Assembly: GCA_050012535.1 (NCBI GenBank)
Contig: JBEKGZ010000068.1
Span: forward strand, 1-8,194
Length of the DNA: 8,194 nucleotides
Reading direction: 5' to 3'
Origin: CAVPLU01 sp050012535
Lineage (GTDB): Archaea > Thermoproteota > Bathyarchaeia > 40CM-2-53-6
Shown here: one piece after another, positions 1 through 4,663 of the stretch
How the letters are laid out: every line of letters starts with the position of its first letter
Position numbering within the stretch: position 1 is the stretch's first letter
Notes under the pieces: model-generated
The model's database searches: none
Told to the model about the DNA's origin: nothing
The model's input: the letters and a program-made list of their open reading frames with translations, nothing else
Program-made: the position numbers and the translations under genes

Positions 1-432
1 GTCCATTCTGTAGATGAGGCCAGGGAATTGTTCCGGCTCGTACATCGTCCTCTTCAGCGAGTAAATTACTTTTTCTAGGTCGATGCGGCCTCCCAGCCCA
101 GCTGAGGCTACTATGTTCTGGATCTGGATTTCTGGTTTTCCGAGGATGACTATGCCGTTCCTCTTGAGTTCGTCGACAACCTTCGTGACGGCCTTCCTCG
201 CTTGACTCTCGGACTTTGCTCCGGTGCACACCATCTTTCCTGAGCTGAAGATCAGTGTCGCGGTCTTCGGCTTCTTCAGCCGGTACACGAGTCCGGGGAA
301 CTGTTCAGGCCTGTATTCGACGCCAGGAAAGAGCCGGACAATCGCGTTGAGATCTATCCTCTGGTTCAGTGTGGCAGACGCGACGACGTTCTCTATGTGG
401 ATGTACGCGTCGTGTTCGGCCAGAGGGCGCAC
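1..432 (-). CDS. tbp: TATA-box-binding protein (TBP), N-terminal 144 residues; C-terminus off the window
   Basis: General transcription factor that binds the TATA element and, with TFB, recruits archaeal RNA polymerase. The translation shows the two imperfect direct repeats of the TBP saddle: IENVVASATL (residues 13-22) matches IQNIVASAGL (104-113), and EQFPGLVYRL (43-52) matches EQFPGLIYRM (134-143). The segment LIFSSGKMVCTGAKS (60-74) is the usual DNA-contacting strand region, with Phe45 and Phe62 in the places of the intercalating phenylalanines of the first repeat. Roughly the last 40 residues are missing because the window ends. The start is GTG at 432: the only in-frame stop upstream is a TAG near 478, no ATG precedes the conserved region, and GTG gives the short N-terminal lead expected of archaeal TBPs. 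The start codon lies inside an inverted repeat (426-455). The identification is secure; the exact start is likely. Confidence 0.95.
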   Translation of the reverse strand, partial: MRPLAEHDAYIHIENVVASATLNQRIDLNAIVRLFPGVEYRPEQFPGLVYRLKKPKTATLIFSSGKMVCTGAKSESQARKAVTKVVDELKRNGIVILGKPEIQIQNIVASAGLGGRIDLEKVIYSLKRTMYEPEQFPGLIYRMD

Positions 433-455
433 CTGAGTGATACTTAAGGTGCGCC
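426..455. promoter_or_regulatory. Perfect 9-bp inverted repeat over the tbp start codon and divergent intergenic region
   Basis: GGCGCACCT at 426-434 is the exact reverse complement of AGGTGCGCC at 447-455, with a 12-nt spacer. The tbp GTG (430-432) is in one arm. In the tbp transcript this would fold into a 9-bp stem hiding the start codon. As DNA it is a symmetric site lying between tbp and the divergent small ORFs, close to where transcription from the tbp TATA element would begin. It could be an operator or an RNA hairpin; the sequence does not decide between them. Confidence 0.5.
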
Positions 456-467
456 TTATGAAGGAAG

Positions 468-477
468 CCTATATGAG
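468..477 (-). promoter_or_regulatory. Possible TATA element of tbp
   Basis: On the minus strand this reads CTCATATAGG, an AT-rich hexamer about 40 nt upstream of the tbp GTG. Archaeal transcription usually starts about 25 nt downstream of the TATA centre, which would put the start near 448 and leave a leader of about 16 nt. No clear purine-rich BRE is seen next to it. Assignment is by position and composition only. Confidence 0.35.
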
Positions 478-483
478 TACGGT

Positions 484-648
484 TTGCGGAGCACGCAAGA
501 AGTTCCTGAACCCTTGATTGAGCGCGATTGGCCGCACCATGAATGTCGTCGTCGCGCACCAACCTACCCCGTCGTTGCGTACCAAGCGAACCTCTACCGT
601 TCTGTTGACGAGCTACTTGCCGAGATCAGGCGCAGGAATGAGGAATGA
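484..648 (+). CDS. Small ORF A, unknown function, start uncertain, possibly frameshifted
   Basis: The frame is open from 448 to a TGA at 646-648. From a TTG at 484 it gives 54 residues ending in a well-formed stretch, YPVVAYQANLYRSVDELL followed by AEIRRRNEE, which looks like a strand plus a charged amphipathic helix. Its TGA overlaps the ATG of the next ORF as ATGA, a typical sign of translational coupling. There is no ATG in this frame; other candidates are TTG at 514 or a non-AUG codon further up. In another frame, ATGs at 458 and 473 open a peptide (MSTVCGARKKFLNP) that stops at about 517, just where this frame becomes convincing. A one-base frameshift near 511-516 could therefore have split a slightly longer gene. 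No family is recognised. HHEC (residues 18-21) could bind metal, but that is speculation. Confidence 0.4.
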   Translation: MRSTQEVPEPLIERDWPHHECRRRAPTYPVVAYQANLYRSVDELLAEIRRRNEE

Positions 649-908
649 TCTTTAGAGACTTTCTCTGCATGAAGACGCTGGCAGCTCTGCCCGCTGGAAC
701 GGGAACAGCCGTGGAAGTCTGGCAGAAGCTCCCATACGTTTTCCGTCAGCGAATGCGTCCCTCAAGCGTCGGGCGAATTCTCGGCTTTCCGAAGTATGAT
801 TGTCTAATCCACATGGAGCCGCAAACATGCAAAGGTCGACTGTATCGGCATAAGGAATTTGAGAAATGGCGCAAAATGGGACATCGTGAAGTTCGATGCA
901 GGTATTGA
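645..908 (+). CDS. Small ORF B, 87-residue protein of unknown function, possibly winged-helix-like
   Basis: ATG at 645 overlaps the stop of the preceding frame as ATGA, and AGG at 634-636 sits 8 nt upstream as a modest ribosome binding site. An internal ATG at 669 is an alternative start (79 residues). The body, from about residue 22, reads as a compact basic domain: VEVWQKLPYVFRQRM, then RPSSVGRILGF (residues 38-48, helix-turn-helix-like), then YDCLIHM and a C-terminal helix GRLYRHKEFEKWRKMGH. This order of helices, strand and basic helix would suit a small DNA- or RNA-binding protein, but no family is recognised by sequence. The protein is rich in Arg/Lys and has Cys53, Cys62 and Cys85. It ends 6 nt before ORF C, so they are probably co-transcribed. 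The antisense frame (746-1021) has no neighbours in operon order and was not preferred. Confidence 0.55.
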   Translation: MIFRDFLCMKTLAALPAGTGTAVEVWQKLPYVFRQRMRPSSVGRILGFPKYDCLIHMEPQTCKGRLYRHKEFEKWRKMGHREVRCRY

Positions 909-914
909 TGTTCT

Positions 915-1094
915 ATGAGCAAGGGCTGGGTATGCGGGTGCGAACTATCAGAGGAGGGACGATTGAGTCCGTGCCCCGAGCATAGGAAAGAGTTCGAGAT
1001 CGAAGGCAAAACGACTATCACTCAGGCGCCTCCGTGTCGGCGTAGGATGGAACTAAAACTGCCTAAACGGGGGTTTCCAACAATCCATCGTTGA
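915..1094 (+). CDS. Small ORF C, 59-residue putative zinc-binding protein
   Basis: Starts at ATG 915, 6 nt after ORF B stops, and ends at TGA 1092-1094. AGGT at 900-903 may serve as a rather distant ribosome binding site (11 nt). The N-terminus is MSKGWVCGCELSEEGRLSPC followed by PEH, giving C7-x-C9 and C20-x2-H23, a four-ligand arrangement typical of very small archaeal zinc proteins. A further Cys is at 41. The remainder is basic (CRRRMELKLPKRG) and could contact nucleic acid. No named family is assigned. The motif, the clean start and stop and the tight spacing to ORF B make it likely to be a real gene although it is very short. A regulatory or nucleic-acid-binding role is inferred only from composition. 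Confidence 0.6.
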   Translation: MSKGWVCGCELSEEGRLSPCPEHRKEFEIEGKTTITQAPPCRRRMELKLPKRGFPTIHR

Positions 1095-1101
1095 CAGTGA
1101 T

Positions 1102-1108
1102 CATATAC
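1102..1108 (+). promoter_or_regulatory. Possible TATA element for ORF D
   Basis: CATATAC lies about 52 nt upstream of the ORF D start. A transcript starting about 25 nt downstream would have a leader of about 30 nt that contains the GAGGT ribosome binding site. It is close behind ORF C, so ORF D may be read both from here and from the upstream genes. Confidence 0.3.
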
Positions 1109-1146
1109 TGAACTCTCAAATCGCCGCTAACGCCTGTACGCTGTCC

Positions 1147-1151
1147 GAGGT
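1147..1151 (+). promoter_or_regulatory. Ribosome binding site GAGGT that fixes the GTG start of ORF D
   Basis: GAGGT matches the Shine-Dalgarno complement of the conserved 16S rRNA 3' end and stands 8 nt before the GTG at 1160. It is the best such site among the small ORFs and decides both the strand and the start of ORF D. Confidence 0.6.
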
Positions 1152-1159
1152 AAGTCTCT

Positions 1160-1378
1160 GTGAGCAAGCGGAATCCGTTGACTGAGCCAAGCATCATTGT
1201 TGATGATGTGCTTTCCATGTTGACTGGACGCCCGAGGGGCACGCTTGTAAGTTTCACTGAGATCACAAAGAACGTCCACGACTACGTCAAGACGAACGGC
1301 TTACGGAAGAGATTCTGTCCCCATTGCAATGCGCCATTGACCCCTTCAGAGCCAATGCAGGCTACGATACCCGGTTAG
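1160..1378 (+). CDS. Small ORF D, 72 residues, SWIB-like segment followed by half a zinc ribbon
   Basis: GTG start with GAGGT 8 nt upstream; stops at TAG 1376-1378. Residues about 26-50 contain RGTLVSFTEITKNVHDYVK followed by TNGLRK. This resembles the core of SWIB/MDM2-type domains, where S-R-x-E-I/V-T-K-x-I/L-W-x-Y-I-K-x-N-x-L is usual, but the domain is shorter than normal, so the match is an inference. It is followed by FCPHCNAPLTP (C53-x2-C56), one knuckle of a zinc ribbon. A second knuckle, CAVC, appears in the same frame only after the TAG (1382-1396). The annotated product may therefore be a truncated or readthrough form of a protein of about 111 residues. SWIB-like domains occur in chromatin and transcription proteins, so a nucleic-acid role is possible but not shown. 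The antisense frame (1063-1266) lacks a ribosome binding site and recognisable motifs. Confidence 0.6.
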   Translation: MSKRNPLTEPSIIVDDVLSMLTGRPRGTLVSFTEITKNVHDYVKTNGLRKRFCPHCNAPLTPSEPMQATIPG

Positions 1379-1495
1379 GAATGCGCAGTATGCTGTTATG
1401 ATACTCTCCGCTGCTTACTTTGCAAGTCTTGCACCCAAAAAGGAGAGAATATACGAACAAGGTTTTGCCTGTTTAGTCTAACCTGTAACTCTTAG
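1379..1495 (+). other. Cysteine-rich in-frame continuation of ORF D beyond its TAG stop
   Basis: Directly after the TAG (1376-1378) the same frame stays open for 38 codons to a TAG at 1493-1495. It begins ECAVCCYDTLRCLLCKSC, six cysteines in 17 residues. With C53-x2-C56 of ORF D this gives C-x2-C-x18-C-x2-C, the spacing of a complete zinc ribbon, followed by C-x2-C-x2-C. It may be the severed end of the ORF D protein, a readthrough extension, or chance. No other gene is seen between it and the tRNA; 1496-1533 shows no recognised feature. Confidence 0.4.
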
Positions 1496-1572
1496 GTTGT
1501 TCTCGACTTCAGAGACGCCGGGAGCACAATAAGTGGCGGGCCCGGTGGGATTCGAACCCACGGCCCCCGGCT

Positions 1573-1593
1573 TACCTCGCTCTGTTGCAGGCC
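1573..1593 (-). other. Canonical tRNA intron at 37/38, 21 nt
   Basis: CCTC (tRNA positions 32-35; 1599-1596) pairs with GAGG (1578-1575) as the 4-bp central helix. The bulges are TAG (1595-1593) and TAA (1574-1572), and the anticodon stem is the outer helix. Cleavage after the second bulge base excises 1593-1573 exactly. The intron's own hairpin is short, with loop CAA. This is one of the smallest introns compatible with the motif. Confidence 0.85.
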
Positions 1594-1608
1594 TAGAGGG
1601 CCGATGCT

Positions 1609-1638
1609 TTGGACACCCGGATTTCAGATCCACGGGTG
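1609..1638 (-). other. Non-canonical tRNA intron in the D arm (between positions 22 and 23), 30 nt
   Basis: The flanks form a textbook BHB core: GGAC (1644-1641) pairs with GTCC (1614-1611), with 3-nt bulges AGC (1640-1638) and AAA (1610-1608). Cleavage after the second base of each bulge removes 1638-1609 and restores the D-stem as GCTC/GAGC followed by A26. Inside, ACCCG (1637-1633) pairs with CGGGT (1619-1615). The outer helix is weak, so this is the relaxed form of the motif. Substrate for the archaeal tRNA splicing endonuclease. Confidence 0.85.
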
Positions 1639-1710
1639 CTGTCCAGGCTGAGCTACGGGCCCGCTATCCGCACACTGGACTGTTACCCATATCTGCTTTC
1701 TTCTCTGCCC

Positions 1711-1718
1711 CATTATAG
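1711..1718 (-). promoter_or_regulatory. Possible TATA element of the tRNA-Arg gene
   Basis: The minus strand reads CTATAATG at about 1718-1711, roughly 50 nt upstream of the mature tRNA 5' end. A start about 25 nt downstream would leave a 5' leader of about 25 nt for RNase P to remove. It lies in the 88-nt gap after leuS. Support is positional only. Confidence 0.35.
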
Positions 1719-1721
1719 GAC

Positions 1722-1743
1722 CCGAAGATCGAAGAGGCTTCGG
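1722..1743 (-). other. Stem-loop just downstream of leuS
   Basis: CCGAAG (1722-1727) and CTTCGG (1738-1743) form a perfect 6-bp stem with a 10-nt loop, 7 nt after the leuS stop. No T-run follows on the minus strand, so it is not a convincing terminator. It may stabilise or process the 3' end of the leuS message. Confidence 0.35.
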
Positions 1744-1750
1744 CGGTGTT

Positions 1751-4657
1751 CTACTCAACGTAGATCGCGGGCCGGAAGGGTTGAGCTGCTTGAGCGCGAC
1801 CTTTCGGGTCGTGCTTCTTCTCGTCTGTTTCGTCATGAACGGTGACCGTGCACTTGAATTCCTTGCTTAGGAAGCCGATGGCGTCTTCGAGCGCTTCCCG
1901 CTCATTGAACGTTCCAAGTCTGCGTCTCTTCTCCTGCATGTCAGGCGCGGTGGCTTGCAGGTCCTTTGCGAGTCTCGCAGCGAGCTTCGATACGTCCTTC
2001 ATTCTCTCCTTCAGGGCAGGGTCGCCTGATGCGGCCTTTTTCAGCTCCGGCACGCCCACAGAGCCTTTGGATGCCATCTCCAATCCTTTCAGATACAGGT
2101 GCCACTTCCAGTCAGCCGCATTGTAGAGGTAGAGCTTCTTCACGCTCATCCCGGTTGTCTTGAGAATATTCGCAACATCCTCGACTGTCGTCCGGACTAG
2201 ACTTTCCACTTCCTCCGCTCTCTCATCCATCAGCGTCGCATCAGGTTGAGGCCACTCTGCTCTTGAGATGAAACCCTTCTTGCCCATCAGACTCCATATC
2301 GCTTCAGAAATGAACGGCGTGAACGGTGCCATGAGGCGAACGCGAATATCTAGGACGCGCGAGACAACCTCAGGATTGACTCCAGACCGTGCCGTGGCTC
2401 TTCGCATGTACCACGAGAGATCCTGCTCAAGCTCGTACATCGCATGATGGACAGCCTCTCGGGCCCGCAACTTGTCCATTGCAGCCGTTGTGTCTCGGAT
2501 GCAGCTCTGGAGTCTGCTGAGCATCCACTTTTCTTCGTTACCGCCATAGGTCCCCGAGCCTCTTACAGGGCTCGCCTCAACAATGGATTGAGCGGAGGCG
2601 TACATTCGCTCGATTCTCTCGCGCAGAGAATCGGCTGATTGATGACTGAACTCTACATCTTGGATGAGTTCGGCAGCTGAAACGGTTGATAGTCTGACCG
2701 CATCGGCGCCGTGCTGAGCGATCGCGTCGCGGAGTGGAATGATGTTGCCGAATGATTTGGACATCTTCGCGTGTTCCATCAACACGCTTCCGTTGGTGAC
2801 TATCTGGCGAGGCCACTCTTCCGGTGGAAATATGGCGGCATGGTTGAAGATGTAGAACGTCAGGTGGTTTGGTATTAGATCACGCCCCGAATGCCTAGAG
2901 TCAACTGGGTAGAAGTACGCAAACTCGCCCCGGATTTCCTTCAGGTTCGAGCTCTCAATACCGGAAGACCTCGCGAGCTTCTCGATGTCACCCTGGCCAA
3001 GCAGTAGATAGTCAAGGATCTCGTCTGGGAGTTGTTCGGGTTTCAGCTTGAGTTTGGCGATGTGCTTCGCGAGTGTGTAGTATGCCATGTATATGACGGA
3101 GTCGGAGAGGCTTTCGATTATCCAGTCTTTGTCCCATGGGAGCCGTGTGCCTAACCCGGACTTTCTTGCGCATGCTTTCTCCCTGAGCCATCCGATCGCG
3201 TAGTCGATCTCTACGCGGAATTCTTCCGGGAGGATGCTCATCGACTTGAGACATTCACGCGCCAGTTCCTTCCACTTCGCGTCCCCGTAATTTATGAACC
3301 ACTGGTTCTCAAACATCTTCACGATACACTGCGCGCCGCATCTGCAAGTTACCGGGCGGTTGATGATCTCGTACATCACGTCGGCGCCGCCCTTCGCCAC
3401 TAGATCGTCTCTTACTCGGTCTCTAGCTTCAGAGATGGAGAGGCCCGCATAGTTGCCGGTGTCGTTCCTCATGCGTCCTGAATGGAACTCCTTGCTGTAA
3501 ATTTCGGTGGTGGCTTCCTCAAGCTTAGCATCAGTCTGGTCCTTTATGCCGAACCGTTTCACAACGTCGACGGCTGGAGCGTCGGAGTACCCTTCGAGCG
3601 TGACAACCCCAATCGGTGAAAGCTTCGCGACGACCTCCTTTCTGATCCCGAATTGGCTCAGGAGCTCGGGCCTCGCTTCGAGATCCAAGAGCGCTTGATA
3701 GTCGTATGGGGCATGTGCCGGAACTGACATCACGACGCCAGTGGCACTTTCAGGATCAACAAACTCGGCCGGCAAGACTATCACTGGAGCCCCCGTCATT
3801 GGGTTGGTCCCGGATTTGCCGATCAGTTTCGATCCTTGTACCCGTTCGATGATGCTTGCTTTGCGGTTCTGGTATTCCAGCTTCTTGAGACATGGCTCGC
3901 TAATTATCCAGTTCTCGCCGTCAACCTTCGCTTTCACGTAGGTTATTCCAGGCTTAACCCAGATGTTCGTGACGCCGAACACCGTCTCAGGTCTAAGGGT
4001 AGCTGTGGGAAGGTAGGCGTCATCGATCTTGAACTTCAGCAGGATGTACTGTCCGATCTCGGGCTCGACATCACCGATCGTGTCGTGTTGACCCACAGGG
4101 TTGCCGTCGTTCGGGCACCATCCAACCGGGTGGCTGCCTTTCGTGATCAGACCCTTTTCGCGTAGCTTCTTGAATTGCCACTCGATGAAGCGGCTGTACG
4201 TTGGGTCGATGGTTGTGAATTCTCTTCTCCAATCGATGGAGAACCCCATGTCCTTCATTCCACGCTTTATTTCATCGTGGAAGTAGCGGGCGATCTCGAT
4301 CGGTTCACCGAAGTCTTTCAACTTCTCTTTTGGAACATGATAGATGCGAAGGAAATCGTCCACGAGCTCCGGGTCGCCTTTGGCAATTCGCTCCGCCATC
4401 GCGAGGATCGGTGTACCCGTGTAGTGGAACGCCATTGGAAAGAGAACGTTGTAGCCTCTCATTCGCAAGTATCGAGCGTGGACATCTGTGATGGTGTAGG
4501 TTCTTGCGTGACCAATGTGCTGTGGGGAGTTAGGGTAAGGGTATGCGACCGTGATGAAGAACTTCTCTTTCGATGGGTCAGGGTCAGCTTCAAAGATCCG
4601 AGCCTGTTCCCAATCTCTCAGCACTTTTTCGTGAATCGCTTTCCAGTCCACGACCAC
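1751..4657 (-). CDS. leuS: Leucyl-tRNA synthetase, archaeal type, 968 residues
   Basis: Charges tRNA-Leu with leucine (ATP-dependent, class Ia, cytoplasmic) and removes mischarged products. HIGH is at residues 47-50 and KMSKS at 631-635, forming the Rossmann-fold active site. The CP1 editing domain between them is marked by TATLRPETVFGVTNIWV (218-234) and GVVMSVPAHAPYDY (307-320), whose Asp319 occupies the place of the conserved editing aspartate. CRCGAQC (438-444) may bind zinc. WVIES-type motif (DWIIESLSDSVIYMAYY, 511-527), anticodon-binding helical region (about 700-830) and the archaeal C-terminal end FRPAIYVE (961-968) are all present, so it is full length. It starts at GTG 4657, 6 nt after the alaS stop and in the same frame; GTG at 4651 is an alternative. 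No separate promoter or ribosome binding site is evident, so it probably depends on alaS translation. Stop is TAG. Confidence 0.97.
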   Translation of the reverse strand: MVVDWKAIHEKVLRDWEQARIFEADPDPSKEKFFITVAYPYPNSPQHIGHARTYTITDVHARYLRMRGYNVLFPMAFHYTGTPILAMAERIAKGDPELVDDFLRIYHVPKEKLKDFGEPIEIARYFHDEIKRGMKDMGFSIDWRREFTTIDPTYSRFIEWQFKKLREKGLITKGSHPVGWCPNDGNPVGQHDTIGDVEPEIGQYILLKFKIDDAYLPTATLRPETVFGVTNIWVKPGITYVKAKVDGENWIISEPCLKKLEYQNRKASIIERVQGSKLIGKSGTNPMTGAPVIVLPAEFVDPESATGVVMSVPAHAPYDYQALLDLEARPELLSQFGIRKEVVAKLSPIGVVTLEGYSDAPAVDVVKRFGIKDQTDAKLEEATTEIYSKEFHSGRMRNDTGNYAGLSISEARDRVRDDLVAKGGADVMYEIINRPVTCRCGAQCIVKMFENQWFINYGDAKWKELARECLKSMSILPEEFRVEIDYAIGWLREKACARKSGLGTRLPWDKDWIIESLSDSVIYMAYYTLAKHIAKLKLKPEQLPDEILDYLLLGQGDIEKLARSSGIESSNLKEIRGEFAYFYPVDSRHSGRDLIPNHLTFYIFNHAAIFPPEEWPRQIVTNGSVLMEHAKMSKSFGNIIPLRDAIAQHGADAVRLSTVSAAELIQDVEFSHQSADSLRERIERMYASAQSIVEASPVRGSGTYGGNEEKWMLSRLQSCIRDTTAAMDKLRAREAVHHAMYELEQDLSWYMRRATARSGVNPEVVSRVLDIRVRLMAPFTPFISEAIWSLMGKKGFISRAEWPQPDATLMDERAEEVESLVRTTVEDVANILKTTGMSVKKLYLYNAADWKWHLYLKGLEMASKGSVGVPELKKAASGDPALKERMKDVSKLAARLAKDLQATAPDMQEKRRRLGTFNEREALEDAIGFLSKEFKCTVTVHDETDEKKHDPKGRAQAAQPFRPAIYVE

Positions 4658-4663
4658 GGTCCA

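Larger units (their letters stand above)
1534..1662 (-). tRNA. tRNA-Arg (anticodon UCU) with two introns and an encoded CCA end
   Basis: Reads AGA and AGG arginine codons. On the minus strand the acceptor arm is GGGCCCG (1662-1656) paired with CGGGCCC (1544-1538), followed by G73 (1537) and CCA (1536-1534). U8, A9 and the D-stem GCTC (1653-1650) pair with GAGC once an intron at 1609-1638 is removed. The anticodon stem TCGGC (1604-1600) pairs with GCCGG (1571-1567) around the loop CCTCTAA once an intron at 1573-1593 is removed, giving anticodon TCT at 1597-1595. The variable loop is GGGCC, and the T-arm is GTGGG-TTCGAAT-CCCAC. Tertiary pairs A14-U8 and G15-C48 are present. G73 and the GGGCCCGTAGCTCAGCCTGGA opening resemble archaeal tRNA-Arg as I recall them. 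The mature molecule is 75 nt plus CCA. The oddity is C33 where U33 is nearly universal. Confidence 0.88.

Noticed and set aside
538..656. ATG-started plus-strand frame at 538 overlapping ORFs A and B
   Set aside because: Its Thr/Ser/Arg-rich product looks like an out-of-frame reading, and it lacks the stop-start overlap with ORF B.
746..1021. 91-residue minus-strand frame opposite ORFs B and C
   Set aside because: No ribosome binding site, no recognisable motif and no operon context. The plus-strand chain with its ATGA overlap and Cys motifs explains the region better.
1063..1266. 67-residue minus-strand frame opposite ORF D
   Set aside because: Appears to be a shadow of ORF D, which has a GAGGT site, a SWIB-like segment and a CPHC motif.
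1376..1378. Genome-wide amber recoding (pyrrolysine) as the reason for the TAG in ORF D
   Set aside because: leuS ends in TAG exactly at the family's usual C-terminus, so TAG works as a stop here; no pyl genes are in the window.
1616..1630. A Phe (GAA) or Ser (TGA) anticodon read from the TCTGAAAT stretch of the tRNA
   Set aside because: No anticodon stem closes around it, and the stretch lies inside the hairpin loop of the first intron. Splicing both introns gives perfect stems with anticodon TCT.
1722..1743. Rho-independent-type terminator after leuS
   Set aside because: The stem is only 6 bp and no U-run follows. Archaeal termination mainly uses T-runs, so it is listed only as a stem-loop.
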